Assembly: GCA_002309255.1 (NCBI GenBank)
Contig: DBXI01000074.1
Span: 1-27,206, forward strand
From: Bacteroidales bacterium UBA1216
Lineage (GTDB): Bacteria > Bacteroidota > Bacteroidia > Bacteroidales > Paludibacteraceae
Direction: 5' to 3'
DNA: 27,206 nucleotides
Program-made: the position numbers and the translations under genes
Shown here: in pieces, positions 1 to 6,580 of the stretch
Numbering within the stretch: the first letter of the stretch is position 1
Layout of the letters: each line of letters starts with the position of its first letter
Notes under the pieces: model-generated
Seen by the model: the letters and a program-made list of their open reading frames with translations, nothing else
Database searches by the model: none
Told to the model about the DNA's origin: nothing

Positions 1-843
1 GCGCATAGTTTAGTTATATAGAAGCCGAAAGTTGCAAAGGTTAGCGAGTATCCATCAGCGTCAAACTTATGCGAAGAAGACTAAAGCTTTGATGCGTGAG
101 ACACACAATGCACAAAATCCGAAACGTCGGAAGAAAGCTATATCTGCTCAACGTCAGTTGAAGACATTGGCAGGCAGGCAAGTCAGGGAACTGGAACGTT
201 TGCTGAGCGAAGAGGCGAAGAAGAAGTATGTTGATCTTTTAGGCATTTACAATCGCATACTTTTACAGATACGAACGAGTAAGGATAAGATTTATAGTAC
301 ACACAAACCGTACACTACTTGCATAGCGAAAGGCAAAGCCGGCAAGCCGTATGAGTTTGGCAACAAGATAGGGATGATCACTACGGCGAAGAGCCGAATA
401 ATAACGGCCATACTGGCTTTTGAAGGGAATCCTAATGACGGAAAGACAATAGAACCGTTACTACAACAAATGGAGGACAACAACCAGAAGTTACCCGAAC
501 AGTTAGTCTACGACAGAGGAGGACGTGGCGCGAAGGAGATAAAAGGAGTGAAGATCATGCTTCCAGGCAAGCCAAAGGCCACCGACACCCTCACGAGAAA
601 GCGAAGAAACGATACCCATTTAGACGTCGAGCCGGAATTGAGCCGCATTTTGGACACCTCAAATCAGACTACCGAATGCAGGAGAACTATCTCCATGGCA
701 AGACATCGTCAACGATAAATGCTATGCTGGCTGCTACTGCTTGGAATCTGATGAAGATGATGAGAAAACTCAAGGCTCTTTGTGCCGATTTTTCGTCAAC
801 TGCTCGCAGCGGCAGCTGCGAGTCTTGCTCCTTGTATGTCTAA
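1..843 (+). pseudogene. IS5-like transposase remnant (5' truncated, frameshifted)
   Basis: This is a decayed DDE transposase. Frame 2 encodes the middle of the protein, with basic segments (NPKRRKKA), KIYSTHKP, the YEFGNKIG strand and a DRGGRG motif where IS5-type enzymes carry DRGYRG. Around 571-590 the reading continues in frame 1, which carries the C-terminal signature GIEPHFGHLKSDYR and then a helix-rich end (INAMLAATAWNLMKMM) up to TAA at 841. A TAG at 11-13 interrupts frame 2 upstream of the open part, and the N-terminal catalytic region lies beyond the window. One frameshift plus one stop means it should be inactive. IS5 is judged from the DRG and IEPxxGHLKxDxR motifs; the subgroup is uncertain. 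No terminal inverted repeat was identified. Confidence 0.8.
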
Positions 844-980
844 TCCGCCTGCATTGTATGCAGGCATCGGCTTTGCCGACAATTGCAGCGTCCATTTCGT
901 TCGGATACTATCCGAACAACGGCTCATTGAGCCGCCTTTCAAATCATCCAGATTTTCAAGAATAGCGCAGCGATCTGGTC
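803..980. repeat. Run of five tight perfect palindromes behind the transposase remnant
   Basis: Five perfect hairpins follow each other. 803-822 has an 8-bp stem and loop GGCA. 847-865 has an 8-bp stem and loop TGT. 867-879 has a 5-bp stem and loop TTT. 899-917 is GTTCGGATACTATCCGAAC, a 9-bp stem around one base. 920-934 has a 7-bp stem around one T. A looser inverted repeat, CCAGAT...ATCTGG, spans about 948-977 and contains AGCGCAGCG. None is followed by a T-run, so they do not look like ordinary terminators. The rest of the 321-nt gap between the transposase remnant and the AraC gene holds only the promoter described separately. Confidence 0.6.
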
Positions 981-1086
981 GAAAAACCGCCTTTTTCCTT
1001 TAAAATCTCACTTTCTCGCACTTTTCTTTAGCCTATTCTTGCAAAATTCAATATTTTTTCTTATTTCGCTCCACTCAAACGATTAT

Positions 1087-1130
1087 TTTTTTGAATTATT
1101 TGCATAATTCAAAAAATTTTCGTAACTTTG
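1087..1130 (+). promoter_or_regulatory. Promoter of the AraC-family gene with overlapping palindrome
   Basis: TTTG at 1099-1102 is followed after exactly 20 nt by TAACTTTG at 1123-1130, the canonical Bacteroidetes -33/-7 pair. A perfect 13-bp inverted repeat (1087-1099 and 1104-1116, loop TTGC) covers the -33 element. It could be an operator, or an AT-rich hairpin left from the neighbouring element. The expected transcript start near 1135 leaves about 30 nt of leader. Confidence 0.75.
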
Positions 1131-1148
1131 TGGCCTCAATGCGTAAGA

Positions 1149-1164
1149 CTAACACTTTTTTACC
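1149..1164 (-). promoter_or_regulatory. Inverted copy of the PUL operator in the AraC leader
   Basis: Read on the minus strand this is GGTAAAAAAGTGTTAG. It differs at two positions from the GH26 site GCTAAAAAAGTGTCAG at 2055-2070. It ends at the base before the ATG at 1165, inside the inferred 5' leader. A regulator bound here would block or attenuate its own gene, so autoregulation is a reasonable inference. Confidence 0.5.
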
Positions 1165-2049
1165 ATGGAACAACAGACAATCCTCCAAGAAATAACGCCA
1201 TTGGGTGAACATGACCTGATGTACGTAGCTGATCGCCACAAGGTGTGTTGCGATTTCCCGTTGCATAAGCACGACCTCTACGAACTGAACTTCGTGGAGC
1301 ACGGCGCAGGCTGTGAGCGGTTCGTAGGCGACTCGGTGGAGCAGATTGGCGAATATGAGTTGGTGCTTATCACCTCGCCCAACCTCGAGCACGCATGGAC
1401 GCAAGGCTCGTGCACCAGCACCGACATCCACGAGATAACTATCCAGTTCGCTTTGAACTACGGCGAGGGCACGTTCCTCTCCACCAACCCGTTCCGCAGC
1501 ATCCAGCAGATGTTCCAGCGTGCCCAGCGCGGCTTGTGCTTCCCCATGGAGGCTATTATGCGCGTCTATCCGCGGCTGCACAGGTTGTCAAGCATCCCTA
1601 ACGGCTTCGATGCCGCAATGGAGATGATGTATATCCTGCACGAGTTGTCATTGTTCGACAATGCCCGCGAGCTGTCCAGTTCGTCATTCGCACAAGTCAA
1701 GACCAGCAGCGAGAGCCGACGTGTGGCGCGCGTTAAAGAATATGTGTCAGCGCACTACATGGAAGACATCCGCCTTGAGCAGTTGAGCGAACTGGCGCAC
1801 ATGGCGCCAACAGCCTTCTCGCGGTACTTCAAGCTCCGCACAGGCAAGACGTTGTCGGAATATATTGTGGATGTGCGCTTGGGTGCAGCTGTGCGCAAAC
1901 TGATTGACACCGACGAGCCTGTGTCGAGCATCTGCTTCCAATGCGGCTTCAACACCCTGAGCAACTTCAACCGTCTTTTCCGCAGCCGGAAAGGCTCATC
2001 CCCAACCGAGTTCCGTGAGAAATATGCCAAAACAAAAGTCATCGTGTAA
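1165..2049 (+). CDS. AraC-family transcriptional regulator of the mannan PUL
   Basis: This is a 294-residue cytoplasmic regulator. The N-terminal part (about 20-95) looks like a cupin sensor (FPLHKHDLYELNFVEHG). The C-terminal part (about 188-287) is an AraC/XylS DNA-binding domain with two helix-turn-helix units, around 204-225 and 253-275. It ends in the family-typical GSSPTEFREKY. The ATG at 1165 lies about 30 nt after the inferred transcript start, and the cupin signature begins shortly after it. It is the only regulator seen in the PUL, where many Bacteroides loci use a hybrid two-component sensor or a sigma/anti-sigma pair. The 16-bp element shared by the PUL promoters is its likely binding site, by inference. 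The ligand is probably a manno- or galacto-oligosaccharide. Confidence 0.9.
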   Translation: MEQQTILQEITPLGEHDLMYVADRHKVCCDFPLHKHDLYELNFVEHGAGCERFVGDSVEQIGEYELVLITSPNLEHAWTQGSCTSTDIHEITIQFALNYGEGTFLSTNPFRSIQQMFQRAQRGLCFPMEAIMRVYPRLHRLSSIPNGFDAAMEMMYILHELSLFDNARELSSSSFAQVKTSSESRRVARVKEYVSAHYMEDIRLEQLSELAHMAPTAFSRYFKLRTGKTLSEYIVDVRLGAAVRKLIDTDEPVSSICFQCGFNTLSNFNRLFRSRKGSSPTEFREKYAKTKVIV

Positions 2050-2054
2050 CATTT

Positions 2055-2098
2055 GCTAAAAAAGTGTCAGTATCTCTGGCACTTTTTTTGTAATTTTG
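2055..2098 (+). promoter_or_regulatory. PUL promoter and operator upstream of GH26
   Basis: The operator GCTAAAAAAGTGTCAG (2055-2070) is followed after exactly 20 nt by the -7 box TAATTTTG (2091-2098). The bases at the -33 position are TCAG, not TTTG. A weak extra GTGTA lies about 20 bp further upstream (2044-2048). Confidence 0.75.
2058..2089 (+). terminator. Rho-independent terminator of the AraC gene, overlapping the GH26 operator
   Basis: AAAAAAGTG (2058-2066) pairs with CACTTTTTT (2080-2088). A T-G wobble and three further pairs close a five-base loop, TATCT. The hairpin runs straight into a T-run, as an intrinsic terminator should. Its left arm is the same DNA as the operator at 2055-2070, so termination of the regulator and control of the mannanase promoter share sequence. 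Confidence 0.7.
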
Positions 2099-2123
2099 CA
2101 GTCGCATTCAATAATATACCACC

Positions 2124-3236
2124 ATGAAGCCCATTTTCTGTTTCAAATCACTTGTATTAGTTGCGCTCTGCCTGAGTGCGTGCAGTTGTGTACATGCCGA
2201 AGAACCCGAGCCGCAACCTACCGTCAGTTACACCTTGTGCAATCCTAATGCCACCGCCGAGACGCAACGGCTCTGGTCGGTGCTGGTGTCGCAGTTCGGC
2301 AAGAAAGCGATGTCGGGCGTGGTGGCTAATGTTGATTGGAACACGCGCGAGACGGAAAACGTCTATCAGTGGACAGGCAAGTACCCTGCGCTGAACGTGT
2401 TCGACTTCATCAACATCCACGCCTCGCGTGACGTGAACAAACAAGGCTGGCTGGACTACAGCGACCTCACGCCCGTGACCGACTGGTACGATGCCGGCGG
2501 CGTGGTAGGCTGCATGTGGCACTGGCAAGTACCTGCCAACAACGGCACGAACTGGACCTGCTCGCCGGGTACAGACCCCGGGCAGACGAGTTTTGACCCG
2601 TCAAAGGTCAGCGACCCGTCCAGCGACGAGTACAAGCGGATGATTCATGATATCGACCAGGTAGCCGGTTACCTGAAGAAGATGCAGAAACGCGGCATAC
2701 CCATCATCTGGCGTCCACTGCACGAGGCGGCAGGCAACACCTACGACTTTGCAGGAGGCGGCGCATGGTTCTGGTGGGGCGCGAAAGGACCGGAGGCATA
2801 CAAGGCGCTGTGGCGGTTTATGTACGACCGGATGGTCAACTACCACAAGCTCAACAACCTCATTTGGGTGTGGACCTCGCAGGTCGGCGACAATGTCTGG
2901 TATCCGGGCGACGACGTGGTGGATGTTATCGGGCGCGACAACTACTACGCCCTGCAGTACCCGCTCGCCAAGGAGTTCAAGCAACTGCAGAGCGACTACC
3001 CGAACAAACTGATCACGCTGGCCGAGTGCGGCAACGGGGATGAGGTGGATATGTCACTGTGGTCGAAGATCTGGGCGGAAGGCAGCCGCTGGAGCTGGTT
3101 CATGCCGTGGTACGACTACAACTACAACAACGGCACGAGTGACGAGCACCAGTTCGCCGGCGAAGCATGGTGGAAAGATGCGTTCGGCACAGGACTGGTT
3201 ATTGACAGGGAGGAAATGAAAGCGTTGATGAAGTAG
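2124..3236 (+). CDS. GH26 endo-beta-1,4-mannanase, surface lipoprotein
   Basis: This 370-residue enzyme should cleave internal beta-1,4-mannosidic bonds in mannan, glucomannan or galactomannan. The signal peptide ends in a lipobox (LSAC, Cys20), so the mature protein is probably lipid-anchored and may face outward. GH26 hallmarks are visible. WRPLHE gives the acid/base Glu201, TLAECG gives the nucleophile Glu301, and MWHW, WVWTS and MPWYDY carry aromatic residues typical of the barrel cleft. The length fits a single catalytic domain without a carbohydrate-binding module. It has its own operator-controlled promoter and is followed 62 nt later by the gene at 3299, probably in the same transcript. 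The ATG is chosen because it opens the signal peptide about 20 nt after the inferred transcript start. Confidence 0.92.
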   Translation: MKPIFCFKSLVLVALCLSACSCVHAEEPEPQPTVSYTLCNPNATAETQRLWSVLVSQFGKKAMSGVVANVDWNTRETENVYQWTGKYPALNVFDFINIHASRDVNKQGWLDYSDLTPVTDWYDAGGVVGCMWHWQVPANNGTNWTCSPGTDPGQTSFDPSKVSDPSSDEYKRMIHDIDQVAGYLKKMQKRGIPIIWRPLHEAAGNTYDFAGGGAWFWWGAKGPEAYKALWRFMYDRMVNYHKLNNLIWVWTSQVGDNVWYPGDDVVDVIGRDNYYALQYPLAKEFKQLQSDYPNKLITLAECGNGDEVDMSLWSKIWAEGSRWSWFMPWYDYNYNNGTSDEHQFAGEAWWKDAFGTGLVIDREEMKALMK

Positions 3237-3298
3237 GATATTTAGGTCAAATTATTACCAATATTATCTATATTTTTATCAGTCAAAAAAGGCCAAAA

Positions 3299-4462
3299 AT
3301 GATTCAAAAAAGATTCATATTATTCTTTTGTCTTTTGTCTTTCAGCGCAGCGGTCTTTGTTCCCTCTCACGCCATCGAGCGCACCATCCTGATCGGACCG
3401 AAGACGATAGGCAAGGCGTGGAAGGACAATATAGTGCTTGAGGCGCGGCACTTTGCCGATGCCAAGGCAGGCGACATACTCACCGTGTACAACGACAACG
3501 CCAAGCGCACGGCACAAGGTGCGTTTCAGCACCCGAAAACCTGGCAGGGCGTGGCACCCGAGTACGGCTATTTCGGCATCAACGGACCGTTCCGTATGAC
3601 GCTCACCGAGGAGATTCTCGCCATTGCACGCGAACACGGCGTAGCCATCGGCGGACATGACTACCGCATTCTGCAGGTCACGCTCAGTAACGCCGAGGAT
3701 TACAAAGAGACCATGGTCTGGAACGGGCCGGCGGTGATCATGAAAGACGACTGGAGCGCCAATGCCGAGATAGCGGCGCAGTGCCTGAAGAACCTGCATG
3801 TGGGTGACGGACTCAGGTTGCATATAAGCAAGGTGAAGCAAGGCGCGAGTGCCAAGCTCATGGATTTTACATGGCACGCGCTGGACGCGTCGGTGGATGG
3901 CGTGCCGGTAGGCGGTGAGGCGTACACGTGGTACATCTATGACAATGCGCCGCTGCTCAAACTTGCCCTCGCCGGTACAGGCGGCAACGTCGCTATGCGC
4001 GTGGGCGGCAAGGGTTACATGCTCACAGGCTTAGGGATTGTCCAGTTCGTGGGCGAGGTGAGCGACGACTACGCCGAGGCGCAGCGTGCCCCTAAAGAGT
4101 ACGTACTGCAGCCCGGCGAAATCTTCCACGGCGAACGCGCCTTTCCCAACGACTGGAGCGGCAATCTGAAGATCACCGCTGCGCCGTTCCAGGAGTGTAC
4201 CGCCAATGATGTGCTAATCATCTCCTACCGTGTTGACCCCGAAGCCAAGGCGGCCGGCGTCACGCCGCAACTCTCCCTGCGCGACGCCAAGACCTGGGGT
4301 GAACTGACCGGCGCGCCCGAGCCCGTATGGTATCCGCTGGACGGCACGGATGTCGTTTACATGTTCGACACCGTCGCCCTTGACGAGGTCAAGACCCGCG
4401 GCTTCGTCCTCTCCGGCGTCGGCTTCACGCTGACGAAGATTGAACTCATCTCCGCGCAGTAA
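3299..4462 (+). CDS. Secreted beta-rich protein with three jelly-roll-like modules
   Basis: I do not recognise a named family for this 387-residue protein. It has a type I signal peptide (a hydrophobic stretch ending near SHA-IE) and no lipobox. Three segments of roughly 100-130 residues each end in a similar strand pair: GVAIGGHDYRILQVTL, GYMLTGLGIVQFVGEV and GFVLSGVGFTLTKIEL. The same ending recurs in the proteins encoded at 16312 and 22584, so this is probably a non-catalytic glycan-binding protein built from a module family shared within the PUL. It follows the GH26 gene by 62 nt with no promoter of its own seen, so it is probably co-transcribed. Its signal-peptide region holds a half-copy of the 11-bp repeat element (3335-3361). 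A catalytic role cannot be excluded. Confidence 0.7.
   Translation: MIQKRFILFFCLLSFSAAVFVPSHAIERTILIGPKTIGKAWKDNIVLEARHFADAKAGDILTVYNDNAKRTAQGAFQHPKTWQGVAPEYGYFGINGPFRMTLTEEILAIAREHGVAIGGHDYRILQVTLSNAEDYKETMVWNGPAVIMKDDWSANAEIAAQCLKNLHVGDGLRLHISKVKQGASAKLMDFTWHALDASVDGVPVGGEAYTWYIYDNAPLLKLALAGTGGNVAMRVGGKGYMLTGLGIVQFVGEVSDDYAEAQRAPKEYVLQPGEIFHGERAFPNDWSGNLKITAAPFQECTANDVLIISYRVDPEAKAAGVTPQLSLRDAKTWGELTGAPEPVWYPLDGTDVVYMFDTVALDEVKTRGFVLSGVGFTLTKIELISAQ
3335..3361 (+). repeat. Half-element of the CGGTCnnnCAG repeat family
   Basis: TTGTCTTTCAG (3335-3345), spacer CGCAG (3346-3350) and CGGTCTTTGTT (3351-3361) have the 11-5-11 core of the larger elements. The 13-mer CAGCGCAGCGGTC (3343-3355) is identical in the GH36 gene at 25941-25953. 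The flanking palindromes of the full elements are absent here. Confidence 0.45.
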
Positions 4463-4552
4463 GGTTACAGGGATTAACGGCTCTTTACATGCAAGGATAT
4501 TAAATAATTTGATCTTTATAGTTATAGATTTTACACTTGATTTGGGAATTTT

Positions 4553-4609
4553 TGTCAGATTTTGGATGCAAAGTGCAGAAAAATTGCACTTTCCAACAAA
4601 AATCTGACA
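4553..4609. promoter_or_regulatory. Nested inverted repeat upstream of abiE (candidate AbiEi operator)
   Basis: The outer arms are TGTCAGATTTT (4553-4563) and AAAATCTGACA (4599-4609), a perfect 11-bp match. Inside them AAAGTGCA (4570-4577) pairs with TGCACTTT (4585-4592). AbiEi antitoxins of known systems bind inverted repeats next to their own promoter and repress it, and this sits directly upstream of the -33 element. It might alternatively act as a terminator for the gene at 3299, but no T-run follows directly. Confidence 0.5.
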
Positions 4610-4615
4610 TGAATT

Positions 4616-4647
4616 CTTGCATATATCATTTTTTTTTTGTACCTTTG
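4616..4647 (+). promoter_or_regulatory. Promoter of the abiE operon
   Basis: CTTG at 4616-4619 (near -33 TTTG) is followed after 20 nt by TACCTTTG at 4640-4647. This is the ordinary Bacteroidetes form without the PUL operator. The leader to the ATG at 4670 would be about 18 nt. Confidence 0.7.
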
Positions 4648-4669
4648 TGGCGGAATTGAAACATAAGTT

Positions 4670-5296
4670 ATGCACAACATCCTCCGCCAATTTGGAAATG
4701 TACCCATCACAACGTCTGTACTTCGGACTGTGCTCCCGCCACGCACATCGTTTACGCATTTCGTCAGCAGTCTGGTGGATGCGAACCAACTGATCCGAAT
4801 CAAGCGTGGGTTATTTGTTGTTTCACCTGATATATCCGGCAAGCCGGTTAACCCGTTGCTTGTTGCCAACAGTTTGTATGGACCATCATACGTCTCGTAT
4901 GGCACGGCGCTGAACCACTATGGCTTGATTGACGATGTTGCGCAACGAATCTGTTCAGCAACTACCAAGTGCGCGAAAACCTACACGACTCCCATCGGGA
5001 TTTTTGAATATGTACTTCTGCCCGCAGGATACTATTCTGTTGGTATCACGCAGGTACGTGGTGAAGATTATAGTTATTTGATAGCCACGCCCGAAAAGGC
5101 TCTATGCGACATGATCATCTACTCCTCATGGGTGAATCTGCGTTCAAGAAGTGAAGCGTTGACCTATCTGGAAGAGGACTTGCGTTTTGATACCGAGGCA
5201 CTGAAGACTTTTGATGTACACATCCTTGAGGATTGCGCCAGATTCGGCATAAAAGCAAACTCCATCCAACAACTTATCAGACTTGTCCAATCATGA
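4670..5296 (+). CDS. abiEi: AbiEi-type antitoxin of a type IV toxin-antitoxin system
   Basis: This 208-residue protein resembles AbiEi transcriptional regulator antitoxins. Its N-terminus is a winged-helix-like segment (LRTVLPPRTSFTHFVSSLVDANQLIRIKRGLFVV). It is followed by the family-typical region that begins with SYVSYGTALNHYGLI and continues to the conserved TPEKALCDMI. In the known type IV systems the antitoxin represses the operon and counters the toxin without a stable complex. Its stop codon overlaps the toxin start by 4 nt (ATGA at 5293-5296), so the two are translationally coupled. The nested inverted repeat at 4553-4609 is the probable operator. Nothing is visibly broken. Confidence 0.85.
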   Translation: MHNILRQFGNVPITTSVLRTVLPPRTSFTHFVSSLVDANQLIRIKRGLFVVSPDISGKPVNPLLVANSLYGPSYVSYGTALNHYGLIDDVAQRICSATTKCAKTYTTPIGIFEYVLLPAGYYSVGITQVRGEDYSYLIATPEKALCDMIIYSSWVNLRSRSEALTYLEEDLRFDTEALKTFDVHILEDCARFGIKANSIQQLIRLVQS

Positions 5297-6114
5297 GCAT
5301 TTACGAACAGATGTTGTCTGCTTATCCACAACAAGACGAACGGCAGACGCACAACGCGCGCATTGAAGTTGCCCAACAAATTATTCTGGCAGGCTTGGCA
5401 CGTAGTGATTTCTTCAGCAAGGCAGCATTCTACGGAGGCACGTGCCTGCGGATCTTCCACGGTCTGCAACGCTTCTCCGAAGATATGGATTTCTCACTTC
5501 TGCAAACGGACAATAATTTCTCATGGGAGACATACTTCCCCTATATAGAGCAGGAGTTTCAGGCTCTGGGACGTTCTGTATCCATCACACGGAAAGAGAA
5601 GCGGACGTTGGGAAAGGTGGAATCCGCATTCCTGAAGGATAACACAGAGGTGATTAATATCCAGTTCCAGACGGAGGAAAGCGTCCGGATTAAGATTGAA
5701 GCAGATACATTCCCGCCTCTGGGTTTTGCTACCGAACAGAAGCTTCTCATCGAGCCGTATTCGTTCTATACACGCTGTATTGCTTTGCCGGATTTGTTTG
5801 CTGGCAAGATGCATGCCTTACTCTATCGCCAGTGGAAAAGTCGTGTGAAGGGACGCGACTGGTATGACATGGAGTGGTATATCCGCCATCGTGTTCCTTT
5901 GCATTTTGCCCATCTTCAGGAACGGATTAGTCAATTGAACGGCGAACATATCACCCGTGAACAATTTGAAGAGCTCTTGCACAAGAAAATCACCTCAACA
6001 GACATTCGGGCTCTACGAGACGATGTGCTCCGATTTCTGATTACCCCTTCGGAAACAGACATTTGGTCAACAGACTATTTCCTGCAAATAGCCAAGATGA
6101 TTCGGTATGAATAG
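5293..6114 (+). CDS. abiEii: AbiEii-type nucleotidyltransferase toxin
   Basis: This is a DNA polymerase beta-like nucleotidyltransferase of 273 residues. The catalytic signature YGGTCLRIF (about 47-55) followed by SEDMDF (62-67, Asp64 and Asp66) is intact. The C-terminal half contains the lysine-rich KMHALLYRQWKSRVKGRDWYD region typical of the family. Toxins of this family act by nucleotidyl transfer, including to tRNA in studied members, and cause abortive infection. The reading frame is open from 5233, but the ATG at 5293 is preferred because it overlaps the antitoxin stop and gives the usual N-terminus. It is probably expressed only with the antitoxin. Confidence 0.87.
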   Translation: MSIYEQMLSAYPQQDERQTHNARIEVAQQIILAGLARSDFFSKAAFYGGTCLRIFHGLQRFSEDMDFSLLQTDNNFSWETYFPYIEQEFQALGRSVSITRKEKRTLGKVESAFLKDNTEVINIQFQTEESVRIKIEADTFPPLGFATEQKLLIEPYSFYTRCIALPDLFAGKMHALLYRQWKSRVKGRDWYDMEWYIRHRVPLHFAHLQERISQLNGEHITREQFEELLHKKITSTDIRALRDDVLRFLITPSETDIWSTDYFLQIAKMIRYE

Positions 6115-6154
6115 TTGACTTATCTGATTTTATCAGAAAGGCTATCACTATGCT

Positions 6155-6219
6155 GACAGTATACTGTCGTTAGGCTTGACCGTCGGTTGACTGTCGGTTG
6201 ACTGTCGGTTGACCGTCGG
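6155..6219. repeat. 14-bp palindrome followed by four 11-bp tandem repeats
   Basis: GACAGTATACTGTC (6155-6168) is a perfect palindrome. It is followed by four contiguous 11-bp units TTGACYGTCGG (6176-6186, 6187-6197, 6198-6208, 6209-6219), where the outer two have C and the inner two have T at the variable position. It lies in the 466-nt gap between the abiE operon and the methyltransferase. The gap also holds a small CTGAT/ATCAG hairpin at 6124-6136 and the terminator at 6449, and no gene was seen in it. Confidence 0.8.
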
Positions 6220-6448
6220 GAATGGACGCTAAATGGTGGGGAAGAATCAACTATTACGATGAGCATATTTGGGGAGTACAGATTTTACGGAACACACGGA
6301 TTTTTTGTTTTGTCAACAATCAGGCGTATGGTCAAAAATCACCCAAATTACCTGCAATTTCAGTTAGTCAGACTGCATGTAAACCATAGGATTGGTTCGT
6401 GTTTAGTCCCTTTATAGGCCGTGTTTGTCGGCTTCGGCTATATATCTG

Positions 6449-6486
6449 AAAAAGTGCCATGTCCGCAACGAGACATGGCTCTTTTT
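6449..6486. terminator. Bidirectional Rho-independent terminator
   Basis: AAAAAG-T-GCCATGTC (6449-6463) pairs with GACATGGC-T-CTTTTT (6472-6486) across an 8-nt loop. The 8-bp inner stem and 6-bp outer A/T stem give a T-run in both directions. It sits between the convergent abiE operon (plus strand) and the restriction-modification genes (minus strand) and should serve both. Confidence 0.85.
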
Positions 6487-6580
6487 CCTGTAAAATCAAA
6501 CAGACCGATTCTTACCTCAGTTCCTGCCCTTGGACGGTATAAGTCTTGCCATCGCGGAGGTGAGAAACTATGATAAGTGA

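Noticed and set aside
741..1003. Two short plus-strand frames after the transposase
   Set aside because: They run through the palindromes and the transposase 3' end, and neither shows a domain or start signal.
6176..6219. Tandem repeats as a CRISPR array
   Set aside because: Units are 11 bp and contiguous, with no spacers and no cas genes nearby.
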